Shown one piece after another: positions 20,487 through 32,156 of a DNA stretch of 64,000 nt. Each line of letters opens with the position of its first letter. Within the stretch, counting starts at the first letter, position 1. The notes under the pieces are model-generated. The model was not told the DNA's origin, did not search any database, and saw nothing but the letters and a program-made list of their open reading frames with translations. Source of the stretch: Cyrtodaria siliqua (lineage: Eukaryota; Mollusca; Bivalvia; Adapedonta; Hiatellidae); the NCBI GenBank assembly GCA_037043455.1, contig JAWPHD010007135.1, forward strand, positions 1 through 64,000, in the 5' to 3' direction. The position numbers and the translations under genes were made by a program.

Positions 20487-22506
20487 TTAAAGGGACACAC
20501 GGCAATCTTGTTTTTAGCTCTACTGGCCAAGTGCCAGCAGAGCTTATGGGATGGCGAGTTGTCCGTCGTCCGTCCTTCCGTCCGTCGTCCGTCGTCCGTC
20601 GTCCGTCCGTCGTTAACTTGTGTCTTGTGAACAATCTAGGACCTTCATGTTTGAAAACCAGCCAGATCGCAATAATTTCACCGGAGTTATGGCCCTTGTT
20701 TTGCTGACAAATGCCATATTAAGCCTTTTGAACACTCTAGCACCTACAATTATTATTTGATCTTTACCAAACTTGCACAGATTGTTAATATTAATAAAAG
20801 CTCGGACAAGTTTGAAAACCAGTCAAATCGGATCAGTAACACCGGAGTTATGGCCCTTGTTTTTTTCTGAAAATTGCTATGTTCTGCCTTGTGAACGCTC
20901 TAGCACCTTCATTTAATATTTGATCGTTAGCAAACTTGCACAGGTGGTTAATACCAATTATAGCAGCTTGGACAAGTTCGAAAATCAGTTGAATTAAGTG
21001 AGTAACACAAGAGTTATGGCTCTTGTTTTTTTCTGAAAAATGTCATTTTCTGCCTTGTGAACACTCTAGCACCTTCATTTATTATTTGATCTTTACCAAA
21101 CTTTCACAGATTGTTAATATCAATGAAAGCTCAAAAAATTTCGAAAACCAGCTAAATCAGATCAGTAACACCGGAGTCGTGGCTCTTGTTGTTTCTGAAA
21201 AATGCTATTTTTTGCCTTGTGAATACTCTAGGGCCTTCAGTATTAATCCGATCTTTACTTAACTTTGCCAGTTTCTTTGTAGCAATGAAAGCTCTAATAA
21301 GTTCGAAAACCGGCAAGATCGAAATAATTTCAACGGAATTATTGCCCTTGTTTTGCTAAAAAATGCCATATTAAGCCTTGTGAACACTCTAGCAACTTCA
21401 TTTATTATTTTAACTTTACCAAACTTGCACAGAATGTTAATATCAATAAAAGCTTGGACAAGTTTGAAAACCAGCTAGATTTTGCCCTTGATTTAGTTAA
21501 AAATGCTATAGTTTGCCTCGTTAAGACGACAGGGGCTTCAATGTTCATCCGATCTTTACCAAACTTTATCAGATTTGTAATATCAATGAAAGCTCGGATA
21601 AGTTTGAAAACCATTTATATCGGAAAAGTAACAGCGGAGTTATGACCCTTGATTTAGTTTAAAATGCTGTATTTTGCCTCGTTAAGACTTTATTGTTTAT
21701 CCGATCTTTACCAAACTTTATCAGATTGTTAATGTCAATAAAAGCTTGGTCAAGTTCGAAAACCAGACAGATCGGACAAGTAACAGCGGAGTTATGACCC
21801 TTGAATTTGTTAAAAATGCTATAATTTGCATCGTCTTACGATAGGGCTTCATTTTGCCAAACTTTACCAGATTGTATGACTTTCTTTTTTATATGATATT
21901 TTGTTGTTGTTTTTGTTGTTTTTTGGTATTTTTTCTTTTAGCTCTATGTTAGACCAGTGGGACCAGTAACAGAGGCGTTATGGCTCTTGATTTAGTTAAA
22001 AATGCTATATGTTGCCTCGTTAATACGGTAGGTCCTTCATTTTTCATCTGATCTTTACCAAATTCTTTATAGTTATGGCCCTTGATTTAGTTGATAAGCT
22101 GTATTTTGCCCAAAACTTTCAAAATAACGTAAATGGCAGTCTCTCGCTTCATTGATGTTATAAGAGCCATGTTACCAAGTAGAGCGTCCACAGGCCCTCT
22201 TGGGCCTCTTATTTTACAAACTCGCGGCGTCCCGTTAATTTTCTAGGCAACTTGCATTTGTTCAATCATTGATATTGATTATAACTATTTTATCAACAAG
22301 TTGTGCTTGCATAGTATTAACCGTTAAATAATATTGCACAAATGGTATAATTAAACTTATGGTAGATAAGACTAACACATGACAACTGAACATTTTATTT
22401 AATTATATGCAAGCAGGTCTAAAGTCAAACTGTTACAGGATTAATGCATTTTGACGCTTATTTTAATGGTTAATAACACCTTCATGATTGCCGTGTGTCC
22501 CTTTAA
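20487..22506. mobile_element. 2.0-kb TIR element, TTAA-ended family, with tandem core
   Basis: The left end is TTAAAGGGACACACGGCA at 20487; the right end is GATTGCCGTGTGTCCC followed by TTTAA, finishing at 22506. The termini match those of the 312-322-bp MITEs at 6226 and 10658, but here the interior is replaced by a long tandem-repeat block. The segment before the right end (TTTAATTATATGCAAGCAGG and downstream) recurs before other right ends at 56690 and 62255. No transposase is seen. Confidence 0.85.
20511..22215 (+). repeat. Pearl-like element: hairpin, GTCC microsatellite, ~160-bp tandem units
   Basis: It opens with a hairpin (AGCTCTACTGGCC, loop, GCCAGCAGAGCT), then a GTCCGTC microsatellite at 20558-20612. 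About ten diverged units of roughly 150-165 bp follow, each with GCCTTGTGAACACTCTAGC, TTTGATCTTTACCAAACTT, TTGTTAATATCAATGAAAGC, AAGTTTGAAAACCAG and ACCGGAGTTATGGCCCTTG. Units decay toward the 3' end, which closes with GGCCCTCTTGGGCCTCTT. Short non-coding elements with microsatellites and tandem ~160-bp cores are known in bivalves as pearl elements; assignment is by architecture, not alignment. It is nested inside the TTAA-ended TIR element. Confidence 0.82.
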
Positions 22507-23284
22507 AGCTTTTAACTATCATATTCAGTAATATTCAGTAAATAGTTTGTTTTATTAGTACTACCGTTGTTTAAAATCAACGTCACTTGTACACTGATTG
22601 TAACAGTGCTTAAAGATGTGTTCTGTTTTGCATAAAGCACAGACAAATAGGAGAATTAATCCATGTTGACATATATATATTGTTTTGTGTTCACAGCTAT
22701 ACGTACTTGAGATCAACTGCGTATAATCAATGTTTGCAATATATACAACAGAGAATATTTCTATTACAATACAAATATACTGACATCTGGGCGTACCCAA
22801 GATTTCGCATCTGTATCAACCCAACGAACAAACTACATGTTTCTCGGGATATAATTTACTATTTGAGTCATTCTTTACGGTAGTTACCTAGTCATTCATT
22901 ATTAGTTACCATCTCAACAAAGACTATCTTTATAATAACAGTGTTACTCATAATTAGAGAAACTCCAAAAAATATATAATGAAACAACCCTACAAGTAAA
23001 CTGTAATCATCGTATTGCTATAAGACACAGTTGAAACGGTACTAACGCAGTCTTGCTTTATTTTCATACTTCATTTTCATTGAAATACAATATATGTGGT
23101 ATCAATCCGGCATTAACGTGCGATCACGTTATCATAGCGCTTTGAAGTATCAGTATACGTAAGTTAACAGTATTTAATCTGTGGCATAAACTAACTGGCA
23201 TAGAGTTAATAACAAATCTATACTTAACTGGTCAATCACAGTGTATCGTTATATGCTTCCATATACCATTAGAAAGGTAGATGA
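22507..23284. other. Unassigned stretch
   Basis: Overlapping short frames near 22561-22883 on both strands have no motif. No repeat recognised. Confidence 0.45.
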
Positions 23285-23475
23285 CTTTAAACCCCCAGCG
23301 GCCTTTTTTTGTCACTGACCGTTCCAAGGCGGTAGCCCAATTGTCAACCCGTTTTGTGTTTGTGATGTCTTATTTAGCCTTGTATTCATCTTTAAAGTTG
23401 TACTTTGTTTCTGTGTGTGTTTGTGGTTGATTCGATGCTACTTTTCCTGTTCGATTGTTATATCTATATTTTTAT
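23285..23475 (+). repeat. PT retroelement 3' tail fragment
   Basis: Landmarks are AAACCCCCAGCGGCC, GTCACTGACCGTTCCAAGGC, GGTAGCCCAATTGTCAACCC, GTTTGTGATGTCTTATT and TTCCTGTTCGATTGTTATAT, in the standard order of the family. Confidence 0.72.
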
Positions 23476-24936
23476 TTATAAATTAGATATAACTCGTTTA
23501 GGGTGCGACTGAAAAAGGTCACTATACCTAAAGCGCTCTTGCAGTTCGTTTTATTGTCTTTCCGAGTGAAGTCAGGGACGAATTCTGTGCGTGGGCTCTA
23601 ACCACACACGACATAATATTGCTTTAATAATAATATTATTATTTCATAGAAAATGCAAATATGTTAAAATAATATACTGTTTACTTAAAACGAACACAAA
23701 TATACTGGGTTATATATACTCTCTGTATGATGTCCATAATCATAAAAGGTTCATGATAACATATGTATATGTATAGTGTTCAATTAAAATCACAGGGGTA
23801 GAAAACGAAAGTCACACATCTTATTACGGTTTTGTCCAACGGTTTTACGTTTCCCAAGAAATCATCCCCACGTCATGTTATTCCATGAAGATACTGTCAC
23901 GTGTTACTCCAGCTGAGTGTGTGGCCTGGTGTTATCTTGCTGGAATAACATGATGTCGGGATGACTTCATAGGAATGTTAAAACGGTTAGATATACCCGG
24001 TATCAAGATGCGTGACTTTTGTTTTTTAGCCGTTTTAGTTGAATAGTATACACCATGGTTAGGAATTTTGAGACAATCAGTGTTTGCTTGTTCTAATAAT
24101 ATTACTTAGAAATAAAATGTAACATCAATATAATCTACTGGTTCGTTTTCTTGGACCGTCACTGTCATATTGAAATATTGTCTTATGTCTTAGTCCACTT
24201 GTGTTCTATTGGATTTCCGTAGTGCTCGTATACTAATGTAACGTCTGTACAAAACTACCACTGACCCCTCAGCTTCGAAATGTCATATCAGCCTAATAAA
24301 TGATTAATGTATACAACTGTAAACTGTCATATGTATTATTGTCAGTATGTTTTAAACCAAACGGATGACACGAAGACATGGTAGATTGATAACAGTGTTA
24401 AAGAGTATTTATCATTAACTCTATGTTAAACGTTCATATATCTAAAAGGACTATATGGTTTTATCCAGACTCATTAAATGAGCCAACCGAGGCAACTCAG
24501 TTATTTCAATTACAAACCAAGTATTGTGCATAGCCTTAAATTACCTTAAATTACCGACAAAATACATATGCATAATCGCACAATGCGACAAACTTTGAGT
24601 TGACGAGTTTTCGGCGAGTTTTCCTGACCAAACTAGTTAATAAACAATCATTTAATCGGAAGGAACAATTAAGTAAAGGAATACTTGGCAAATTGTTTTA
24701 ATTTGTTTATGGATTGACATCTATTTTAGGAACGTGAATAGCAAGGTTGGGGATGTTTGTTTGAACTTACCTCACATGTTTTACTTGTTGTTTTTAGCCA
24801 CGTTGTATGTGGAACGTCCCTAATTCTTACATACTGGGAAATTAAAGTCAAAAGCATTTGTATTTATCAACCATAGATTTTAAGCTAAGGACCATCATAC
24901 TGAAAAGTGAATTATTATACATAAGCTAGAAACAAG
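23476..24936. other. Unassigned stretch
   Basis: A near-palindromic region around 23840-23970 pairs ACGTCATGTTATTCC with GGAATAACATGATGTCGG, an inverted repeat of about 17 bp separated by about 70 bp. Otherwise nothing is recognised. Confidence 0.5.
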
Positions 24937-26045
24937 ATGTCTGGCAATTTTGAAATTATAAATAATCGTGTTCATCATTTGATGTTTAAAGGTCCGAAGT
25001 ATAGATTGCCTTCAGTAATAGATGTTTATGTGTGTCTTGATGGGATCTCCCAATTCACTGAGTATTTTTTGTATAGCATAGTTTTATTTATGGAACTCAG
25101 GAGCACTTATTCGTATACTCCCGTTCAATCTACTGAGGATGCAGCTGTTTGTACGCACATGATTTCAAGGCTGGAGTAGATGAAAAGCAAAATAAACTTA
25201 AAACTTTATACTGGATTCCCAAATTAAAAAAACAACCTTAGCAACCACGTTTTATTTATATGGTTTCCCTAAGTCTAGTGCCTGCTCCACTACAAAATCT
25301 CCAAACTTTTAACTTCACGTATTTCTGCCGTTAGATTTCACGTCTAACGTTTTTGTGTTAAAGCTTATGCTGACTTTGGAATTAAATAATGGCATCTCTC
25401 GGTATCTGGATGATATATTAAACATTGACAACCTTTTCCTTTCTACAAAGGTAAATAATATATACCCTAAAGAACTTTTCAACTTAGCAAAGCCAATACT
25501 CCTGAAACTGAGGCATTTTGTTATCATTATTTGCATCTCTCAGTCGAAAACGGGGAAATAATAAGCAATATTTATGACAAGACAGGTGATTTTAATTTCG
25601 CTATCGTTAATTATCCCTTCTTATATGGCTATGTTCCCAGACCTAATTCTTATGGAGTCTATGCTTATCGACTTAATGGTCTTTCTTGAGCTTATAGTAT
25701 ATACCGTTATTATTCGTTATATTTGTATAACTAAGAAGCTACTCCATCAGGGAAACCGTTACCAAAAACGTTAAAGAAACAACTTGGCAAATGCTATTAT
25801 TGTAATCTCGATCTACTTTTAAACTAATAAAGTAATTTAAGAACTGTCCTGCGACACAACCTAAATTAGTTGATGATGTGATTTATAAACTTCGTAAGAT
25901 CCTCGGACATAACCACTTTCATACAATGCTTATTAAACTTGCTTCAAAAGTGTATCAAAAGAGGTAATGGAGCTATCATTTTGCAACGCACTGCATGTTT
26001 AGTGGTTCGCCAATTTATAGTTCGCCACTATGTGTTCCTCTTTGA
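24937..26045 (+). pseudogene. Penelope-like reverse transcriptase, heavily decayed
   Basis: Pieces occur in the order of one protein but in different frames with stops. They are an N-terminal patch with FKGPKYRLPS (about 24990), the YWIPKL patch (about 25213) that precedes the RT palm in Penelope-type enzymes, then after a deletion the catalytic RYLDDILNIDN (about 25395). NIYDKTGDFNFAIVNYPFL (about 25565-25630) follows, then YKLRKILGHNHFHTM (about 25880) and IILQRTACLVV (about 25975). YxDD is the metal-binding motif of reverse transcriptases. At least three frameshifts, several stops and a missing palm section make it non-functional. The end merges with Gypsy integrase near 26045. The Penelope-like label is inferred from the motifs; another RT lineage is possible. 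Confidence 0.62.
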
Positions 26046-26693
26046 GACTGTGGATGAAGGTCAGGTTGACATGTTTTGTCGGGTAGAGGTACCGAATGAG
26101 ATGTTGTCAGATATGGGCAAGCAAATTACCTCTGACCTCATGAAGGCAGTTGGCAGGTTATTATTATTACGTCAACTCACAACCTCCCCTTATAATCCTG
26201 CTTGTAACGGTCTAGTCGAACGGTTCAACGGTACACTCAAAAGCATGCTCAAAAAGATGTGTGCAGAACAACCTAGGCAGTGGGATAGATTCATATCGCC
26301 TTTGCTCTTTGCATATAGAGAAGCACCCCAAGGAAGTTTAGGGTTTCCCCTTTTGAGCTGTTGTACGGACGTACAGTTAGAGTTCCTTTAAGTATTCTTA
26401 CGTATGAGTATGTGGTTGATCTCAGGAATAAGTTAGAGGAAACTTTAAAGTTAGCGCAAATCGAGTTAGCGAAGAATAGAGATAGAAACAAGAAATATGC
26501 AAATATTGGGAGAAGGGAAACGTATTTCAAGTCTGGGGACAAGGTATTAGTACTCCTCCCAACAAGCAAGAACAAGTTGCTTATGCAGCTTCAGGGACCA
26601 TTCGAAGTTACAGAAAAACTGAATAGTTTTGACTATAGAGTAAGAGTAAAGGGTAAAGAGAAGATGTACCATGCAAATCTGTTAAGGAAGTAA
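26046..26693 (+). pseudogene. Gypsy integrase, C-terminal two thirds
   Basis: The first frame (to 26391) carries NEMLSDMGKQITSD, holding the second catalytic Asp of the DDE triad, and NGLVERFNGTLKSMLKKM with the catalytic Glu, then LLFAYREAPQGSLGF. The frame shifts near 26350-26365, after which ELLYGRTVR continues in the third frame to 26693, with GDKVLVLLP, LQGPFEV (GPF module) and YHANLLRK. The zinc-binding N terminus and the first catalytic Asp are missing because the element is truncated on the left. In the intact protein this enzyme joins element cDNA to host DNA. Confidence 0.85.
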
Positions 26694-27020
26694 ATAGAAA
26701 GAGAACCAGTTGACAAAGTAGCTAGTTTAGGAGCACTAGATATAGTATGTGTAGCAGTTGTTGATGAGGAAGACATAGATGTAGACAGAGATGAATTGGT
26801 CAAAGATGTAGGCATAGAGGTTGTTAGAGAGTTAAAGATAGAGTTGCCTAGATTAGAAGCTACAGAAACGATAGAGGATGTCCAAATGAATCCAGAGTTA
26901 AGTAAGGATAAACAAGAACAGTTGAAGTGTTTAGTTAGATAATTTGCTGATGTCCTAACCGATGTTCCTGGAGATACCGATCTCATTGAACACGACATAC
27001 AACTCACCAATAATGAGCCA
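26694..27020 (+). pseudogene. Gypsy Pol linker between integrase and RT
   Basis: The reading frame after the integrase stop codon is the same as the RT frame and stays sense-like: REPVDKVASLGALDI, an acidic stretch EEDIDVDRDELVKDVG, then after one more stop FADVLTDVPGDTDLIEHDIQ, the conserved lead-in to Gypsy RT. That integrase and RT share one frame through this linker, separated only by point-mutation stops, argues that the order is original and not the result of later rearrangement. Confidence 0.75.
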
Positions 27021-27527
27021 GTGAGGTCAAAACCCTATCCTATGCCATATGTATTGAGAGAGTCCTTTAAGTCTGACATACAGAAAATGTTTAAGTTAGG
27101 CATCATCGAACCAGTCGAATCTCCGTATGTATCTCCGGTAGTGATAGTCAAAAAAACAGATGGGTCAAATAGAGTATGTATTGACTATAGAAAGGTGAAT
27201 GCATTGACTGTCTTTGATTTCGAGCCAGTTGGAAACCCAGAAGAGATATTTAACCGCTTGTCAAAAGCACAGTTTCTATCAAAATTCGATATATCAAAGG
27301 GGTACAGGCAGATCAAGGTCAAGAAAGAATGTATTCCTTATAAAGCCTTCGTTTGTTCAGAAGGATTGTTTAGTTTTAAGAGGATGCCTTTCGGAATTGT
27401 TAACTCCGGTGCAACATTTTGCAAGATTTTGAGGAAATTACTAAATGGTCTTGATGGTATTGACAATTTCGTTGATGATATCAACAACTACTCTGATACA
27501 TGGGAATGTCATATACAAGGAGGTTAA
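27021..27527 (+). pseudogene. Gypsy reverse transcriptase, fingers and palm
   Basis: The frame has SPVVIVKKTDGSNRVCIDYR near residue 41, FDISKGYRQI (motif A Asp) near 91, MPFGIVNSGATF (motif B) near 124 and FVDDI (catalytic motif C) near 150. These are the canonical Ty3/Gypsy RT motifs, so the palm is nearly intact. The apparent ATG is internal; the protein runs in from the linker. After TWECHIQGG the frame breaks at about 27510, where a few codons also appear deleted, and sense continues in another frame. Confidence 0.88.
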
Positions 27528-27932
27528 GGGCAGCCCATTTGACTGCATGGCCATCAAAATGCATGCTAGGGTTCACACAAGTAGGATTCCTGGGTCATGT
27601 AGTAGGAAAAGGTCAAATCCAGCCAAATCCTGACAAAGTAAACGCTATCAAGAACTGCAAGCGCCCAAATACTAAGAAACAATTGCGTTCATTTTTAGGT
27701 CTTGTCGGCTACTATAGGAAGTTTATTCCTAACTTCAGTACAGTTACTGCTGTTCTGACTGACACGACTAAAAAGGGTACTCCAAATCGGGTAGTTTGGT
27801 CAAATGAAGCTGAAGTTGCATTTCGTTCTTTGATAGGATCGCTTACAAAGTCCCCTATATTATATATACCGGGTGGAAACGTGCAGTTCATCTTGAGGAC
27901 TGATGCGTCAGATGATGGTATCGGTGGTGTAC
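27513..27932 (+). pseudogene. Gypsy RT thumb and start of RNase H
   Basis: In a shifted frame relative to the palm: FLGHVVGKGQIQPNPDK, RSFLGLVGYYRKFIPNF, TDTTKKGTPNRVVW and LRTDASDDGIGGV. The last is the first catalytic-Asp motif of the RNase H domain. Coding is interrupted after GIGGV by foreign DNA at TGTAC (27928-27932) and resumes at 32157. Residues of the open frame after 27932 belong to the insert. Confidence 0.85.
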
Positions 27933-29660
27933 GTCATACTACACCAATTCATTTTCCATAGGCCTACCTTATAGAAATAAGTCAAAATACACCATAATTC
28001 AACAATTATCACACTTTCAAATCATTGTGTTAGGAAAAAAGTATGTCTACTTTCACTTTTACCCTATGCAGAATCTATCTTTAAGAGACATTCAAACCTG
28101 ACTGAAGTTGTTTTTTTCTGGCTAAATTGTTTGATACATTCGATCTGAGAGAAATGATGTCATTCTTTTTATGAAAAAAATCCTTTTCGACAAAATATGA
28201 GGGCTTAAAAGAGCTTTGGCTAAAGCAAAATTCCCTCTGTTTTTACGCATAAATCCAGAATCTTCAAAATGCCATATCTCGACAACTGTTCCAATATATT
28301 GCTTCAAATGAAGTGATTTTAAATTGATTCCATCAACAACATGTGATTTTCAACCAGTTGAAGCTATCTTGAATATAATATCTACTCAAAAATGATATTT
28401 GTGATTTTCAGTGGTCAAAATAGCAGATTTTACCATAAAACGCCACTGTTTTTGTATGTATTCAAAATCTGCCTTCAAATGAATTAATTAACAATATTCA
28501 GCAGGTTTTATATGTGAAACCATCAAGAAAATGCAACTTTTCAATTTAAAAATGACAAAAAAAAATTCTGAGACTATCCTCCCCAACTCCATTTTTAGGG
28601 CCATGCCATGTTTTACAATATGCTCATTACACAAGATTGCCTGTTACTGTTACTGTTACTGTACTGTTTATTGTATTTTTGAGGGGTTAGGTAGAAAAAA
28701 ACTTTTCAAAAACATACAAAAGGTCATATTTTTTGCCAACTAAATAATTTAATTTATAAAATGTATTAAACACTAACCGTATAGAAGCGATGCACTCAAA
28801 GTCAGAGTTTACCTCAACATCTTTTTCAAAACAGAAAAAAACGGCTTTTCGACATCTTTTCGGACAGATGTAGATTGTCGCTTTCTGACATTTTTGCCAA
28901 ACAATGTATGCAAAGCCCTCATAAATGAATAAAACTTACTAGATATACCTTTAACTAGTCAAACATGTGCATTACAGCCAAATTTTGTATATCAGGTGTC
29001 AGGTATGTCTAATTGTGTGTCCACTACCCTCAATAAAGGAATTTAAATTACCTATGTTGCATCATAAAACTTTCAAATATTTAAAAAACATGAAAAGAGT
29101 TATAAGAAAAGTCAAAATACACCATAATTCAACAATTATCACACTTTCAAATCATTGTATTAGGAAAAAGTATGTCTACTTTCACTTTTACCATGTGCAG
29201 AATCTATCTTTAGGTCATACTACACCAATTCATTTTCCATAGGCCTACCTTATAGCTCTAAGCTCTGTACTGAGTTCCCTTATATAGGAAGCTATATTTT
29301 GTATTTCTTGTTTTGAAAGACCTATCTTAGTTTTATCAAAAAACATACAGAAGCCATACATTGAGTATATTTTGAAAAAGCTGTTCGGGTTGGATGGTGC
29401 TGACCCACCTACTTGCATGTAGAAACATGAGGAAAATGTAAAATATACTTCTTTCTTTGATTATGCAACACATTATGAATATATTGCACAAATGTATGAT
29501 TTAACCTTTATAAGTACTCTTCAAAAGTTGAATTTTAATTTTTTAGCAAGATATTTTGGTTTGATTACCTTGACAATCAATCAAAATTAAGAGATTCTGT
29601 GTAATAGCTCCAAATGTACCCTGGAACTTTTTCCCTGCCCGCTGATTGGTTGGTAATTGG
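27933..29660. mobile_element. Non-coding insert with shuffled direct repeats
   Basis: It begins just inside TGTAC with GTCATACTACACCAATTC. Segment A (CATACTACACCAATTC to ACCTTATAG, about 40 bp) lies at 27934-27975 and again at 29217-29254. Segment B (GTCAAAATACACCATAATTC to CAGAATCTATCTTTA, about 105 bp) lies at 27979-28084 and 29109-29213. The order is A-B at the left and B-A at the right, both in direct orientation. Near 29653 AATTGGTGTAGT is the complement of the ACTACACCAATT that starts segment A, hinting at a 12-bp TIR. No transposase is seen. Likely a non-autonomous DNA element; superfamily unknown. Confidence 0.6.
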
Positions 29661-29666
29661 TGTAGT

Positions 29667-29687
29667 GAATGAATGAATGAATGAATG
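29667..29687 (-). repeat. (CATT)n 3' tail of LINE
   Basis: About five GAAT units on the plus strand, equal to CATT on the LINE strand. It lies just downstream of an AATAAA-like signal and replaces a poly(A) tail. Confidence 0.85.
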
Positions 29688-30009
29688 TCTTTATTTATAT
29701 AGGGTGACCCAATTAGCCAACACTAATCTCCCTTGGGGCCCTCTGCAAAGTCATACATATACATGTACAATGTAAAACGTATATAACAAAACAGTGATAT
29801 TTCCTTTACAATATTGCGCATACATACATGCAAATACACACACATGCACACACATTTACAACTATATGCACACATCATTCTTAATATATATACATAATTA
29901 TATACATGGTTTGAGGTGGTGGTGTGCATAATAAAGTACCACACAGTACACAAGATGTCAATAATTATCTAAAACAGTCAAACATAACAATGCTTTTACA
30001 ATAATTACA

Positions 30010-30849
30010 TTATGATTGTGTTTTCAGCCATTTAACGCAGTCAGATGTAAAGCTTTTTAAAGAAGTACATTCTCTAATATATGAAGGAATGCTATTCCAC
30101 ACAATTGTTCCAGCGTATGACATACTCCCTTTAAATAGTTCTTTGTTTGGTCTTGGCGTTATATAATTTAATTCGTAAGCAGATCGTAGATTTCTCTGCG
30201 AGATAACAGTAGGATGAAACATATCACAAATATATGACGGGACTGCATGTTTTGATACTCTATACATACATTTTGCCTTTTGGAGAAATATCCTTTGCTC
30301 GATATTAAGGGAATAAATGATAACTAGTGCTTCATTTAGTGTGGTATATTGGTCGCCTAAAATAGTACGACATGCTCTTCTCTGCAAACGTAATAACAGT
30401 TGTATGTTAGCTTTCTTTGTATTTCCCCATATTATATTACAGTAATCTAGATGAGGTTGAACATATGCCTTATAACATATTATCCGGTAGTTTAAAGGAA
30501 TATATGATTTTATTCTTGACAGTAGCCAGATGTTGGTTGATATTTTCTTACGAATATACATAATGTGATTATCCCACTTCAAGTGTTCATCTATATGCAT
30601 TCCCAGAATTGTATCACCTGTTGTAAGTTGCAGTTCAATGTTATTGAATGTTAATGATAATTTGTTATTAACAAGTCTTGCACGCTTTTGAGGTGTAGTG
30701 ACTAAGAGCACTTTAGTTTTTTCTGTGTTTAAAACCATACCATTATTTAGGCACCAAGCATTGAGGGTATTTAAAGCAGTTTGAAGATTTTGCTCAATTA
30801 CTGCTTTTGATGTGTTAACATCGTAGATAGTGGTATCATCCGCATACAT
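30010..30849 (-). pseudogene. LINE RT, catalytic motif to C terminus
   Basis: The frame opens with MYADDTTIYD, the YADD catalytic motif, so the first Met is internal. It continues with NTEKTKVLLV, LGMHIDEHLKWDNHI, KAYVQPHLDYCNIIWG and LQRRACRTILG, the thumb and connection patches of CR1/Jockey-type RTs, ending at GTIVWNSIPSYIRECTSLKS. The stop at 30010 agrees with a natural end shortly before the 3' untranslated region. The upstream part of the same RT is in another frame, so an indel near 30870-30890 has split the gene. Confidence 0.88.
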
Positions 30850-31868
30850 GTCTGTATTAGATACAGTACCATCAAGACATTAGGAAGGTCATTTATGAAT
30901 AATAAGAATAGGAGAGGTCCTAAAATAGAGCCTTGTGGTACACCACATGTAATTAACTGTTTATCAGAGAGAACCCCATTTAGGGAAACATTTTGTTTCC
31001 TATCTGTTAGATAAGATTTAAACCACTTAACTGTAGTGTCACTACATTTATAGATCTGCATCTTTTTTAAAAGAATGTTATGATCCACTAAGTCAAATGC
31101 TTTCCTAAAATCAACCATTATTACACCAACAAATTTACCTTCATTTAATCCTTTTAACCACTTGTCAATCATATGAACTAAAGCCGTTTCGCAGCTGTGG
31201 CTTTTTCTAAACCCACTTTGAGATTTACATAGTAATTTATAATAATTTAAAAACTCAAAAAATGAGTTGTGCACATGTTTTTCAATCAACTTGGACATAG
31301 TTGGTAAAATAGAAATTGGTCTGTAGTTGTTAACATTATCAGATGCACCTGATTTGAATAAGGGATTAACCTTAGCAGCTTTCCACGTATCTGGGAAAAT
31401 TCCCTGTCTTATACTACAATTAATAATATATGTAATACTTTTTGATATTACATTGGCTGATAATTTTAGTAATTTAGGACCAATTTGGTCAAGTCCCGTG
31501 GATTTGGATGTATCTAGGCTGAGAAGCATTTTACGAGTTTGTTCTTCTGTTATGAAAGGAATGTTAAAGTACATGTTGTCCGGAACAGTGCGATTTACAA
31601 ATTGCTTTACTTTTGTAAAGTCTGAGTTTGAAATAGGTTCTTTTAAATTTGCAGCTATATTTACAAAAAAATTATTAAACTCATTTGCCATCTCAAAATT
31701 ATCTGTTATTTCTTCATTGTTTTTATTGATCTGATTTACAGAATTTCCTTTTTGAGAAGTTTTTGTGGAGGCACCGTGCTCTTTAAATATTATACATATT
31801 GACTTTGGATCTGATTTGCCTTCTTCAATTTTTCTTTCATAAGAGGACTTCTTAGATTCTTTAATCAA
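30798..31868 (-). pseudogene. LINE endonuclease-RT linker and RT fingers/palm
   Basis: It encodes NNFFVNIAANLKEPI, LDTSKSTGLDQIGPKLLK, NNYRPISILPTMSKLIEK, SQSGFRKSHSCETALV, VGVIMVDFRKAFDLVDH (motif A) and GVPQGSILGPLLFLLFINDL (motif B). After FINDLPN the frame departs from the family pattern and ends without YADD, which appears in the next frame. The ATG at 31868 is not a natural start because LINE coding extends upstream. Confidence 0.88.
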
Positions 31869-32156
31869 ATTACATACTTAAGTTCTTAAAATTCTGTAAT
31901 TTTGAGCATCATTTTTTGCTTTACATTTATCTCTTTCCTTTATTGCATCTAAAATATCAGAATTAAGCCAATCAGGTTGTTGGAGCGTTGTGACCCTATG
32001 TATTCTAAGCGGCACATGCTTATCAATAACACTTGAAAAAGTAGTCACCCAGGTGTTAAGTAAGTCATTTGTATCTATATAACTTTCATGTGTGCTCCAT
32101 GATATGCTTTTAAGATCGTTAATAAAGTTTTCCTCAACAAAAGTTTTAATCTGATA
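31869..32156 (-). pseudogene. LINE endonuclease C-terminal remnant
   Basis: Continuing upstream in the RT frame the minus strand reads ISWSTHESYIDTNDLLNTW, HVPLRIHRVTTLQQPDWL and AKNDAQNYRILRT, then a stop at 31878-31880. PDWLNSDI-type sequence followed by a charged helix is typical of the junction after the APE-like endonuclease in CR1/Jockey LINEs. The catalytic part of the endonuclease is lost to 5' truncation. Confidence 0.7.

Larger units (their letters stand above)
29661..32156 (-). mobile_element. 5'-truncated LINE (CR1/L2/Jockey-like)
   Basis: On the minus strand it runs from the C-terminal part of an endonuclease domain (32156) through RT to a 3' end with AAATAAAG followed by a (CATT)n tail. 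It lacks ORF1 and most of the endonuclease, as expected for 5'-truncated target-primed insertion. The coding region has one early stop and one frameshift. The 5' break point abuts Gypsy RNase H directly at TGTAC (32157-32161). RT motifs place it among CR1/L2/Jockey-type LINEs; finer assignment needs a tree. Confidence 0.85.

Noticed and set aside
24672..24700. AAGGAATACTTGGCAAATTG as another left end of the TTAA-ended TIR family
   Set aside because: Similarity is limited to about 15 bases and no right end or shared interior was found.
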